Shown here in pieces: positions 7,483 to 15,603 of a DNA stretch of 28,347 bases. The notes under the pieces are model-generated. The model saw only the letters and a list, made by a program, of their open reading frames with translations, did no database searches and had not been told where the DNA came from. Origin of the DNA: MADRE2 sp964397015. Its GTDB lineage: Bacteria > Desulfobacterota > Desulfobacteria > Desulfobacterales > Desulfobacteraceae. Position 1 is the first letter of the stretch. Every line of letters begins with the position of its first letter. The translations under genes were made by a program, and so were the position numbers. Location of the stretch: assembly GCA_964397015.1 (NCBI GenBank), contig CAYNHL010000037.1:1-28347 (forward strand). The letters are read 5' to 3'.

Positions 7483-8408
7483 AAACTCAAAGCAGGCTGG
7501 AAAATATATTGACTCAGGGGCATCTTGCTGTTACTTCTGAATGCGGGCCTCCCCGTGGTGCCCGTCCTGAAAAGGTAAAAGAAAAGGCCGGTCTTTTAAA
7601 AGATCACGTTGACGCAGTCAATGTGACGGACAATCAGACCGCCATGGTCCGGATGTCAAGCTGGGCAGCCGGAGTGATTATTAAACAGCTCGGGCTGGAC
7701 CCCATTCTTCAGATGGTGACACGGGACCGGAACCGCCTGGCCATGCAAAGTGATATCATCGGGGCCTATGCCCTGGGGATCAATACCATGCTGTGCCTGT
7801 CAGGGGATCACCCCATGTTCGGGGACCATCCCATGGCCAACGGGGTATATGATCTGGATTCCGTTCAGTTGGTCCAGATGGTTCGGAAAATGAGGGACCA
7901 GGGAAAATTTCAGGGTGGTGCGGATATCGATGAGCCTCCCAGGATGTTTGTAGGTGCGGCAGCCAACCCTTTTGCCGATCCGTTCGAGCTCAGGGTCATG
8001 CGCCTGGCCAAAAAAGTGAAGGCCGGTGCGGATTTTATCCAGACCCAGTGCGTGTTCAACCTGGACAAGTTTGAAACCTGGATGGACGGAGTGCGTGAGC
8101 GGGGACTGGATGAGCAGGTATATATCCTGGCCGGCATTACCCCCATGAAATCGGCTGGAATGGCCCGGTACATGAAAAACAAGGTGCCCGGGATGGATGT
8201 TCCGGATGATATTATCAAGCGCCTGGAGGGGGTACCCAAGGCTGAACAGCCCGAAGAAGGCATCAGGATTGCCGTGGAGTCCATTCAGAGACTCAAGGAA
8301 GTGAAAGGAGTTCACGGTTTCCACATCATGGCCATTGAGTGGGAGGAAAAGGTTCCCCAGATTGTAGAGGCATCCGGTTTATTTCCCAGGCCCGCTCTGG
8401 CGGAATAA
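7479..8408 (+). CDS. metF: 5,10-methylenetetrahydrofolate reductase (MetF)
   Basis: MetF reduces methylene-THF to methyl-THF, or runs in reverse when the Wood-Ljungdahl pathway oxidises acetate. This is the canonical copy in the cluster: residues matching E. coli Glu28, Asp120 and Gln183 are all present as Glu21 (SECGPPRG), Asp110 (LSGDHP) and Gln190 (IQTQCVFN). At 309 residues it is the short bacterial type that relies on partner subunits for electrons. It overlaps metV by four bases (ATGA), which implies translational coupling and a MetFV complex fed by MvhD/HdrA. It shares the RDRNR segment with the divergent paralogue at 2339-3211, so the two probably arose by duplication. Confidence 0.95.
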   Translation: MKTQSRLENILTQGHLAVTSECGPPRGARPEKVKEKAGLLKDHVDAVNVTDNQTAMVRMSSWAAGVIIKQLGLDPILQMVTRDRNRLAMQSDIIGAYALGINTMLCLSGDHPMFGDHPMANGVYDLDSVQLVQMVRKMRDQGKFQGGADIDEPPRMFVGAAANPFADPFELRVMRLAKKVKAGADFIQTQCVFNLDKFETWMDGVRERGLDEQVYILAGITPMKSAGMARYMKNKVPGMDVPDDIIKRLEGVPKAEQPEEGIRIAVESIQRLKEVKGVHGFHIMAIEWEEKVPQIVEASGLFPRPALAE

Positions 8409-8441
8409 CTATGGAATTAAAGAAGAAAAGGAGCAGTGATA

Positions 8442-8828
8442 ATGAGTGAAAAACAGCTTGTTTTGGTTGTGGACGATGATCCCGATCTGGTGGAAGCGGT
8501 TTCAATGAAACTTGAAGCCCTTGAATACCGGGTTGCCAAAGCATATGACGGTGTCGAGGCCATGGAGAAAATTGCACAGGAAAAACCCGGTCTTGTAATC
8601 CTGGACGTGATGATGCCCAGGAAAAACGGATGGGAGGTGTGCGAGGAAATCAAAAATTCCGATGATCTTAAAGATATTACCGTCGTTCTGTTGACAGCGG
8701 TCGCCGATTCAGTTAAAACCACCAGCTACACCCATTACAACGGCAAAACCACCCAGGCAGACGATTATATTCCCAAGCCGATTGATCTGGATAAGCTGAT
8801 GGAAATCGTGAACGACTACTGCAGCTAG
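8442..8828 (+). CDS. Stand-alone receiver (REC) protein
   Basis: A single CheY-like receiver domain of 128 residues with no output domain. The acid pocket is VVDDDPD (near residues 9-15), the phospho-acceptor Asp lies in LVILDVMMP, the switch Thr in VLLTAVA, and the conserved Lys in IPKPIDL. A longer segment (SVKTTSYTHYNGKTTQAD) separates beta-4 from the Lys strand. The ATG at 8442 is preferred over the in-frame GTG at 8436, because AAGGAG at 8428-8433 is eight bases from the ATG but only two from the GTG. It starts 33 bases after metF and may be on the same transcript. Likely partners are the two kinases downstream. Confidence 0.92.
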   Translation: MSEKQLVLVVDDDPDLVEAVSMKLEALEYRVAKAYDGVEAMEKIAQEKPGLVILDVMMPRKNGWEVCEEIKNSDDLKDITVVLLTAVADSVKTTSYTHYNGKTTQADDYIPKPIDLDKLMEIVNDYCS

Positions 8829-8848
8829 GCCGGGCCATTATGGGCAAG

Positions 8849-8903
8849 AATCCCGATAACCGGGATTTATATGGCGGGAGAGCAATATTGCGTTTCCCGC
8901 CAT
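8849..8903 (+). terminator. Two consecutive hairpins after the receiver gene
   Basis: Hairpin one: AATCCCG (8849-8855) pairs with CGGGATT (8861-8867), followed by TTAT. Hairpin two: ATGGCGGGA (8871-8879) pairs with TCCCGCCAT (8895-8903); its 15-nt loop contains the palindrome GCAATATTGC. Together they fill the gap between the receiver and ACT genes and probably end or attenuate the metF-side transcript. Neither has a strong T-run. Confidence 0.5.
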
Positions 8904-8932
8904 TTGATACTTAAGATTTTGGTGCGTTTATC

Positions 8933-9877
8933 ATGGCAGATCCACTTTGTATAAACGGGATACGGTTGAACCGGAACCTTGTTCAGCTGGATGCCGATGA
9001 AAACCACCTGCCGGATGCCGCCAGCAAAAATTTGTTCCAGGCAATGGCCGCCAATAAAATAAATATGGCTGTTACCCTGTATGACAGCCTTGGTGTTCCA
9101 GTGTCTTTTTCCGGTGTGGCTACATCGGCGCGTTCGTTTGAAAGGGCGGCGGCAAAAGAGGCGTGGCACTGCCGTCCTGATGTGTGCATGGTTTCCATCT
9201 ACCCCCATCATTACCGGCTCAGTATTCTTGGCAGGGTTTTGACATGCATGCATGAAGAAGAACTGGATTTCAACTGCATGGTTTCATCCAGTTCAATGCT
9301 GACTTTTGTCATTGCGGCCGATCAGTGCGACCGCTTTGTCAGTCTGCTTTTTTCTGTCTTTCAACTTCCATTGAATCACACCCCCTTTGAACAGGAAACC
9401 GACCAGGATCAGGTGGCCTTTTTAAAGAAAAGTTATCCCCAGACCCGGGCCAGTTATGTCGAAGACCGTATCAAGACTTACCGGATTCAGCATGAAACCA
9501 GCCTGTGTGTCAGCTGTTTTTCAGGTTCCGGGCCATTGGATACAGGCCATAAGATGCTCGATGTCTTAAAGGAACAAGACGACCGGTTTCTTTTTGCGTG
9601 TGCCCGGAAAACGGATGAAAACAAGATGGTTCTGTATGTCCTGACCAGGGACAAACCGGGTGATTTTAAGAATCGATGCGTGGATCTGCTGGTGATCCAG
9701 GGACCCCATTTCGGCGACCGGTACGGTATTATGAGCCGGACCATGGACTGCCTTTCAGCTCACGGCATCCCGGTTGTCCTGTCCGGGTCCACCGGGGCAT
9801 GCATTACTGTTACGGTACCCGGGGATATGGGAAATAACGCGATAAAAGCGCTAAAGGATGTTTTCGAAACCCCATGA
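8933..9877 (+). CDS. Protein with tandem ACT-like domains (aspartokinase-type)
   Basis: No enzyme domain is recognised in these 314 residues, but two stretches follow the ACT pattern seen in the regulatory half of aspartate kinases. One is about residues 83-145 (VCMVSIYPHHYRLSILGRVL, then a helix and an SSSSMLTFVIAADQ strand). The other is about 250-312 (LLVIQGPHFGDRYGIMSRTM, HGIPVVLSGSTGACITVTV). ACT domains usually bind amino acids or other small ligands. The protein is coupled by an ATGA overlap to the histidine kinase that follows, so it may feed ligand information into that kinase; this is inference from position. The ribosome-binding site is weak (GGTG at 8921-8924). Confidence 0.7.
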   Translation: MADPLCINGIRLNRNLVQLDADENHLPDAASKNLFQAMAANKINMAVTLYDSLGVPVSFSGVATSARSFERAAAKEAWHCRPDVCMVSIYPHHYRLSILGRVLTCMHEEELDFNCMVSSSSMLTFVIAADQCDRFVSLLFSVFQLPLNHTPFEQETDQDQVAFLKKSYPQTRASYVEDRIKTYRIQHETSLCVSCFSGSGPLDTGHKMLDVLKEQDDRFLFACARKTDENKMVLYVLTRDKPGDFKNRCVDLLVIQGPHFGDRYGIMSRTMDCLSAHGIPVVLSGSTGACITVTVPGDMGNNAIKALKDVFETP

Positions 9878-11406
9878 CTAAGGAACTGAACATATCTGCC
9901 GAGGAGATGTACTGGCGGCTCAGGGTATTTGACTCCCTTTCATTTCCCAGTGTCATCATTTCCCTTGATAAAACCCTTGTCGGTGCCAACCGGAAATTTT
10001 ATAAAACTTACAATCTTTCGTTCAAAGAAATTTATGGAAAAAAATGCTTTAACATGTTTTTGTACAAGGACACGCCGTGTAAATCAGAGCAGTGCACCAT
10101 ATCCAAGGTTATCAAAGATAAAAAAAGTCATCATTTCATTTTAAAACGGCATTACCGGTGGGAAGAGAGGGTGTTTTCACCGATTCTTGATGAACAGGGC
10201 GATGTGGCCTATATCATAGGCAGCATGCGTGACATTACCCACACCAAGTCCCTGGAAAGCCAGCTGCATGGTGTAAAGGAATTCATGAGCAGGGTGATTT
10301 ATTCATCTGCAAGCGCCATTGTGGCCGCTGACCGCCAGGGAAACATCAACCTGATGAACACCATGGCCAAGGAGCTGTTTGGTGGAACATTTGAAGGCAG
10401 GGGAAAACTCAAGCACACCGAGCAGCTGTATCCTCCCGGCAGGGCAAAGGAGATCATGCAGATGCTCAGGAACGAAAAAATCGGGGGCAAGGGCAAACTG
10501 CTGATTCCCAATACCACCATTATGAATACCAGGGGTGAAGAAATTGAAGTCGAAATGTCAGCGGCCATTATTTATGATGAAAAAGGCAATGAAACTGCCA
10601 CCATGGCCATCTATAACGATTTAAGGGACAAGAGCCAGATTGAAAATGAGCTGAAAATCACCCAGCAGCAGCTGGCGCAGTCTGAAAAAATGGCCTCCCT
10701 GGGCCGCCTGGCCGCCGGAGTGGCCCATGAAATCAACAACCCGTTGACCGGTATTCTGTTTTATGCAAGCCTTCTCCATGAACGAACCGATATCGATTCT
10801 GCTGTTCATGAGGACCTTGAATGTATTCTCGAGGATGCAAACAGGTGCAAGGAGATTGTCAAGAATCTGCTGGTATACAGCAGGAGTGCCGGATCGAGCA
10901 TGAATATTGTCCAGCTCAACGATATTGTCCTCCAAAGCCTTCAATTGATACGTGATCAGAAAAAATTCAGGAACATCCGGATCAAGAAAAAGCTGTCGGA
11001 AGACATGATGCTCATCAATGCAGATACCAGCAAACTGAACCAGGTGGTGATCAATCTGGTGATGAACGCCCTGGATGCCATGGAAGGCTCCGGGACCATC
11101 ACGTTGACTACCTACAAGGAGCGGTCGCTTGACAAAGTTTTTCTCGAGATCAAGGATACCGGCCAGGGGATTCCCCATGAACACCTGTCACGGATTTTCG
11201 ATCCATTTTTTACGACCAAGGAGGTCGGAAAAAGTACCGGGCTCGGGCTGAGTATTGTATACGGGATTCTTGAAGAACACGGGGCCAGGATTTCTGTAAA
11301 AAGAACAGGGGCAAAAGGGACGACATTTATCATAGAATTTCCGCTCTACAGACCATCTTCCGGAGGATCACCGTTTTGTGACTCCGACGAAACCTTGAAA
11401 TATTGA
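9874..11406 (+). CDS. PAS-domain sensor histidine kinase
   Basis: A 510-residue kinase with no membrane segment visible, so probably cytoplasmic. Order: PAS 1 (about 15-125, with Cys58, Cys69 and Cys74 in a CF..., PCKSEQC pattern), PAS 2 (about 137-252), HisKA with the phospho-acceptor His285 in VAHEINNPLTG, and HATPase_c with N-box NLVMNAL (394-400), G1 DTGQGIP (428-434), F-box FDPFFTTK (442-449) and G2 STGLGLS (454-460). All catalytic boxes are intact. It overlaps the ACT-like gene by four bases and precedes the REC-kinase hybrid by 13 bases. The clustered cysteines in PAS 1 are common in kinases of this phylum and could bind metal or sense redox state, but I cannot show that. Confidence 0.93.
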   Translation: MTKELNISAEEMYWRLRVFDSLSFPSVIISLDKTLVGANRKFYKTYNLSFKEIYGKKCFNMFLYKDTPCKSEQCTISKVIKDKKSHHFILKRHYRWEERVFSPILDEQGDVAYIIGSMRDITHTKSLESQLHGVKEFMSRVIYSSASAIVAADRQGNINLMNTMAKELFGGTFEGRGKLKHTEQLYPPGRAKEIMQMLRNEKIGGKGKLLIPNTTIMNTRGEEIEVEMSAAIIYDEKGNETATMAIYNDLRDKSQIENELKITQQQLAQSEKMASLGRLAAGVAHEINNPLTGILFYASLLHERTDIDSAVHEDLECILEDANRCKEIVKNLLVYSRSAGSSMNIVQLNDIVLQSLQLIRDQKKFRNIRIKKKLSEDMMLINADTSKLNQVVINLVMNALDAMEGSGTITLTTYKERSLDKVFLEIKDTGQGIPHEHLSRIFDPFFTTKEVGKSTGLGLSIVYGILEEHGARISVKRTGAKGTTFIIEFPLYRPSSGGSPFCDSDETLKY

Positions 11407-11419
11407 TTGAAGACAGGAT

Positions 11420-12922
11420 ATGACAAAAAAAAATAATAGCAGGGACTCGATAAAGGCAAGCGTGAAAGACGTATTTTTCAAACCTCGGGTGCTGGTAGTC
11501 GATGATGAAACAAGGATCCAGAAGGCTTGTTACCGCCTGTTGACCGACGAGGGATGTGAGGTGGAAATAGCCGATAACGGGATTGACGGGTTGAAGAAAA
11601 TAGGGGAAAAGCATTTTGACATTATCCTCCTGGATCTTATGATGCCCGGCATGTCCGGCCTGGAAGTACTTAATGATGTCAAGTCCCGTCATCCCGATAC
11701 AGTGGTTATTATCATTACCGGATACGCCACCCTGGAGCATTCCATCGAAACCATGAAAAAGGGTGCCTTCGATTTTCTGTCCAAGCCCTTTACTCCACAG
11801 GAACTCAGGGTGGTCGTGAGCAAGGCCATTGAATTTTTAAGAACCCTTCAGGACATTGCCACTGAAAAATCAAGGATGCGGGTTATGATCAATACCCTTA
11901 ACAACGGGGTGTTGACGACGGACAACCAGAAAAAAGTGGCCCTGGCCAATCCCGCGTTTTTAAAAATGGTCAACTGCAGGCAGTCCACCGTAATCGGACG
12001 TCATGTATCCGGGATTATCAATGATGAAAGGGTCCTGGAGATGATTGACCAGGCCATTAATCAACCCGAGGATACTTTTGCCGAGATTACCGAGGAAATT
12101 TCCATGTCCTTTGACCAGGAAGTAAAGGTGATCGGTGTGAGGTGCATCCCGTTTCGGGACAGATTGAACCGGAACCTTGGATCTGTGACCGTTTTTCATG
12201 ATATTACCGCGTTGAAGCGTATAGACCAGATGAAGTCTGAATTTGTGTCCATGGTTGCCCATGAGATAAAGAGCCCGTTGAATTCAATTTTGATGCAGTT
12301 GTCAGTGGTGCTGGACGGGCTTGCCGGCGACCTGACAGAGAAGCAGACCGAAATCATAGGGCGCAGCTGTGACCGGATCAAATCCTTGACTGCCCTTGCC
12401 GGGGAGCTGCTGGACCTGTCCAAGATAGAGTCCGGGCTGATCAACCAGGAGCGGGAGGAGCTGGATCTAGTGGACCTTGTCAGCGGCCAGGTGGCATGCT
12501 ACGAGGCACAGGCACAAAAAAAATCGCTTCACCTGCTGCTGGAAAATGCAGACGGACCTGTCCTGATGATGGGAAACCGCCTGAATATAGAAGAAGTGGT
12601 TTCAAACCTGATATCCAATGCCATCCGGTACAGCCCTGAAGGAGGATGTATAACCCTTTCGGTCGAAAAAAAGAGTGACTGTGCCCTGTTGACGGTATCT
12701 GATACCGGATACGGCATACCGTCATCTGAAATCCCGAGGATTTTTGACAGGTTTTTCAGGGTGAAAAATGAAAAAACACGGTATATCAACGGGACAGGGC
12801 TTGGTTTGACCATTGTCAAAAAGATAGTGGAGGCCCATCACGGCACCATTGAAGTGGAGAGTGAAGAGGGGAAGGGAACCTGCTTTTCCGTTTATTTTCC
12901 TAAAATTGAATATAAAATATAA
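11420..12922 (+). CDS. Hybrid receiver-PAS-histidine kinase
   Basis: A 500-residue protein with an N-terminal receiver (about 22-140; Asp28/Asp29 acid pocket, phospho-acceptor Asp72 in LLDLMMPG, Lys122 in SKPF), a PAS domain (about 152-265), HisKA with His281 in MVAHEIKSPLN, and HATPase_c with NLISNAIRYSP, DTGYGIP, FDRFF and GTGLGL. A receiver ahead of a kinase fits a relay: it could take phosphate from the upstream PAS kinase and then control its own kinase. The only ribosome-binding candidate for the ATG (AGGA, 11415-11418) is very close, so an internal GTG at codon 15, with AAGG upstream, is a possible true start. The next frame stop upstream (11408) excludes a longer form. Confidence 0.92.
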   Translation: MTKKNNSRDSIKASVKDVFFKPRVLVVDDETRIQKACYRLLTDEGCEVEIADNGIDGLKKIGEKHFDIILLDLMMPGMSGLEVLNDVKSRHPDTVVIIITGYATLEHSIETMKKGAFDFLSKPFTPQELRVVVSKAIEFLRTLQDIATEKSRMRVMINTLNNGVLTTDNQKKVALANPAFLKMVNCRQSTVIGRHVSGIINDERVLEMIDQAINQPEDTFAEITEEISMSFDQEVKVIGVRCIPFRDRLNRNLGSVTVFHDITALKRIDQMKSEFVSMVAHEIKSPLNSILMQLSVVLDGLAGDLTEKQTEIIGRSCDRIKSLTALAGELLDLSKIESGLINQEREELDLVDLVSGQVACYEAQAQKKSLHLLLENADGPVLMMGNRLNIEEVVSNLISNAIRYSPEGGCITLSVEKKSDCALLTVSDTGYGIPSSEIPRIFDRFFRVKNEKTRYINGTGLGLTIVKKIVEAHHGTIEVESEEGKGTCFSVYFPKIEYKI

Positions 12923-12929
12923 TGAAGTT

Positions 12930-12947
12930 CCGCACCGCAGTGTGCGG
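12930..12947 (+). terminator. Small hairpin between the kinase and GNAT genes
   Basis: CCGCAC (12930-12935) pairs perfectly with GTGCGG (12942-12947) around CGCAGT, eight bases after the kinase stop. No T-run follows, so it may only be a weak terminator or processing site. Confidence 0.35.
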
Positions 12948-12978
12948 CATAAACATATAAAGGGAAACCATACATACC

Positions 12979-14529
12979 ATGGGTGACAACGAGGCATCCG
13001 AGTACAAACTGGCCATAAGAGGCCTGAAACAGACTGATTATTCGCATATCAGGCGAATAATGGATGTTGTGTACGCAGGCATGGGTGGTGCCTGGACTGT
13101 TGAGGAATTTTCAGGTCTGATAGGGCAGTTTCCTGAAGGCCAGATATGTATTGAAGACAAGGGAAAGGTAATCGCTGCGGCACTGGCTGTCGTTGTAAAC
13201 GCCGAAGACTTTGAGAAGAACCGGCATACCTATGAAGACGTGGTGACCGGCGGAAAAATGACAAGCCATGATCCGGATGGCAACGCCCTTTACGGCGTGG
13301 ATGTTTTTGTGGATCCGGACTACCGGGGCCTGAGACTGGGCAGGCGGTTGTATGATGCAAGAAAGCAGTTGTGCGAGACCCTCAATCTCAAGAGCATTAT
13401 TTTCGGGGGTAGAATTCCGGGTTACGGCAAGTATGCTAAAGACATGACACCTGCTGAATATATCCAGAAGGTAAAGGCCAATGAAATTTATGACCCGGTG
13501 CTGACGTTTCAGCTGTCAAACGATTTTCATATCAAGAAAATACTTAAAAACTATATGCCTGAAGATACCCAGTCCGATGCCTATGGCGTGCTGATGGAAT
13601 GGAACAACATCTATTATGAAAAAAAACAGGTACTGTTCGGCGGCCGCAAGTCATATCCCCGTGTCGGTATTGTCCAGTGGCAGATGCGCCCTTTTACCAG
13701 GCTCGAAGAGTTTCTTCAACAGGCGGATTTTTTTGTGGATGCCATGGCCGGATACAATTCCGATCTGATAGTGTTCCCTGAATTCCTGAATGCCCCGTTG
13801 ATGACAAATTTCAACCAGGAAAACCCGGCAGACGCAATGAGATCTTTATCCGAATACTCCGAAGATATCCGCGCCGCCTTTGTCAATATGGCTATTTCTT
13901 ACAACATCAATATCGTGGCCGGAAGCCTGCCGGTTTTGACTGGTGACGAGCTTTACAACGTATCCTTTCTGTGCCGCAGGGACGGCACCTGGGAGAGCCA
14001 GGAAAAGCTGCACATTACGCCTGATGAGGCCCATTACTGGGGATTCAGGGGGGGTGATAACCTGAGGGTGTTTGATACGGATATCGGGAAGATCGGGGTG
14101 CTTATCTGCTATGATGTAGAGTTTCCCGAACTTTCACGAAAACTTGCCGAAAAAGGGATGACACTGTTATGCGTACCCTACTGGACAGATACTAAAAATG
14201 CCTATCTCAGGGTAAGGCGCTGTGCCCAGGCCCGGGCCATAGAAAACGAGTGTTATGTTGCCATAGCCGGCAGTGTCGGCAACCTGCCCAAGGTAGAGAA
14301 CATGGATATCCAGTATTCCCAGTCAGCGGTTTTTACCCCGTCCGATTTTGCCTTTCCTCATGATGCCATTGCCGCTGAGGCAACCCCCAATACGGAAATG
14401 ACGCTGATGGTGGATCTTGATTTGGACCTGCTGAAGGAATTGAGGCAGAAGGGCAGTGTCCGAAATTTCAAAAGCCGGCGCAGCGATTTGTATGAGGTGA
14501 TATGGAAGCCGGATAATCAGCCGCAGTGA
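12979..14529 (+). CDS. Bifunctional GNAT acetyltransferase / carbon-nitrogen hydrolase (nitrilase superfamily)
   Basis: Two domains are fused in 516 residues. The N-terminal part (about 10-210) is GNAT-like, with an acetyl-CoA loop at RGLRLGRRL (116-124). The C-terminal part (about 228-505) is a nitrilase-superfamily hydrolase with the full Glu-Lys-Cys triad: Glu268 in FPEFL, Lys343 in QEKLH and Cys377 in ICYDVEFPE. The same fusion is known from proteins such as Bacillus subtilis YhcX, which is of similar length. Substrates are not known; one attractive idea is acylation coupled to amide hydrolysis. A 27-base gap links it to the thymidylate synthase gene downstream. Confidence 0.93.
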   Translation: MGDNEASEYKLAIRGLKQTDYSHIRRIMDVVYAGMGGAWTVEEFSGLIGQFPEGQICIEDKGKVIAAALAVVVNAEDFEKNRHTYEDVVTGGKMTSHDPDGNALYGVDVFVDPDYRGLRLGRRLYDARKQLCETLNLKSIIFGGRIPGYGKYAKDMTPAEYIQKVKANEIYDPVLTFQLSNDFHIKKILKNYMPEDTQSDAYGVLMEWNNIYYEKKQVLFGGRKSYPRVGIVQWQMRPFTRLEEFLQQADFFVDAMAGYNSDLIVFPEFLNAPLMTNFNQENPADAMRSLSEYSEDIRAAFVNMAISYNINIVAGSLPVLTGDELYNVSFLCRRDGTWESQEKLHITPDEAHYWGFRGGDNLRVFDTDIGKIGVLICYDVEFPELSRKLAEKGMTLLCVPYWTDTKNAYLRVRRCAQARAIENECYVAIAGSVGNLPKVENMDIQYSQSAVFTPSDFAFPHDAIAAEATPNTEMTLMVDLDLDLLKELRQKGSVRNFKSRRSDLYEVIWKPDNQPQ

Positions 14530-14556
14530 CAAAGGATTCACAATAAGGAGACATCT

Positions 14557-15363
14557 ATGCTTCAACCGCTTTTCATAAAGGCTACAACGCTTTGTGACGC
14601 CTGGTTTCAAGCGCTTTACCAGTGCATTGAAAAAGGAAGGGAATTTATCATCAACCGCGGATCTTTTGAGGGCCAGAAGCGGCTGGAATTTGATTTCATG
14701 ACCATCCATATCACACATCCGGCTACAGTGCCGCTGTTGCCGAAGGTGAATCCGGCTCTCGGGTTTCCGGATCCGGTATCTGATGACTACCTGGATGATT
14801 ACCTGCCGTATCTCATGACCGGAGAGGAAAAAGAGGGAGAGTCCTACACATACGGGCAGAGGATTTGCCGTTGTACACTTCCGTTTTCACCGTCGGCTTA
14901 CAGGGAAATGACCCATATTTTGATCCAGGAAAAAGATGTCTGGGAAAATCGTGATATTGTCATTCAGGATATGGATGCTGTTTTTTTGAACCAGATGGAA
15001 ATGATGATCTGGACCTATAAAAAAAGGGGGCATCGAAACAACCAGATGATTCTCCAGGTAGGATCCCCTTCTGACATGGTGCTCCAGGATCCCCCTTGCC
15101 TTAGACATATCGACACACGTATCCAGGACGGTAAACTGCATTTTTTCCCATATTTCAGGTCCTGGGACCTTTATGGCGGATTTCCGGCAAACCTGGCTGC
15201 CATTGAAATGATGAAACAGTATTGCGCCGCGCAGATCGGGGTTGAAAACGGTGAAATTATCGCTGCTTCCAAGGGTCTGCATATCTATGATTATGTATTT
15301 GAAATTGCAGAGGCCATACGGGGGAGGACAATGGAGGAATTTCGAGCAGAATCCGGGGAATAG
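14557..15363 (+). CDS. thyA: Thymidylate synthase, archaeal/methanogen-like type
   Basis: The C-terminal half carries the ThyA active site: the nucleophile Cys181 in DPPCLRHID (LPPCH in E. coli), then FRSWD with Arg201, Ser202 and Asp204 for dUMP phosphate and base contacts, PANL with Asn212, and LHIY with His242 and Tyr244. Residues 154-170 contain RGHRNNQ followed by PSDM, fitting the second phosphate-binding arginine region and loop. The wording YFRSWDL...FPANLAA is closer to methanogen enzymes than to E. coli ThyA. The enzyme makes dTMP from dUMP with a folate C1 donor. At 268 residues it is somewhat longer than the archaeal form as I recall it. The start has AAGGAG eight bases upstream. 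Annotation pipelines may call it hypothetical. Confidence 0.85.
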   Translation: MLQPLFIKATTLCDAWFQALYQCIEKGREFIINRGSFEGQKRLEFDFMTIHITHPATVPLLPKVNPALGFPDPVSDDYLDDYLPYLMTGEEKEGESYTYGQRICRCTLPFSPSAYREMTHILIQEKDVWENRDIVIQDMDAVFLNQMEMMIWTYKKRGHRNNQMILQVGSPSDMVLQDPPCLRHIDTRIQDGKLHFFPYFRSWDLYGGFPANLAAIEMMKQYCAAQIGVENGEIIAASKGLHIYDYVFEIAEAIRGRTMEEFRAESGE

Positions 15364-15380
15364 TTCAACAAGGCACGCAG

Positions 15381-15413
15381 TGCAGTTTTGCATATTAAAA
15401 ATGCAGTATTGCA
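15381..15413 (+). repeat. 12-nt direct repeat with 21-base period after thyA
   Basis: TGCAGTTTTGCA (15381-15392) and TGCAGTATTGCA (15402-15413) differ at one position and are 21 bases apart, two helical turns. Each contains two TGCA boxes. This is a plausible binding-site pair in the 240-base gap before the Mrp gene. The rest of that gap (15414-15603) shows no clear gene or terminator; AAAGGAAG near 15590-15597 is the Mrp ribosome-binding site. Confidence 0.4.
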
Positions 15414-15603
15414 ATCATGCGGCTGGTTTTTCTCATTCCATTACAGTGGTTAATCCTTAAGATTACGCCTGGATGCCAATACTGAAGGCACTTTAGCAAA
15501 TCAATGGAATCGGGGCCTTGTTCTGGTATGGATCTTGCGCTGCTATCAGCAGTATATGCAATATTGATTTAGTGGATTGTAACGATCAGAAAGGAAGCAG
15601 CCG

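Noticed and set aside
8436..8441. GTG start for the receiver protein
   Set aside because: The ribosome-binding site would be only two bases away; the ATG six bases later has proper spacing.
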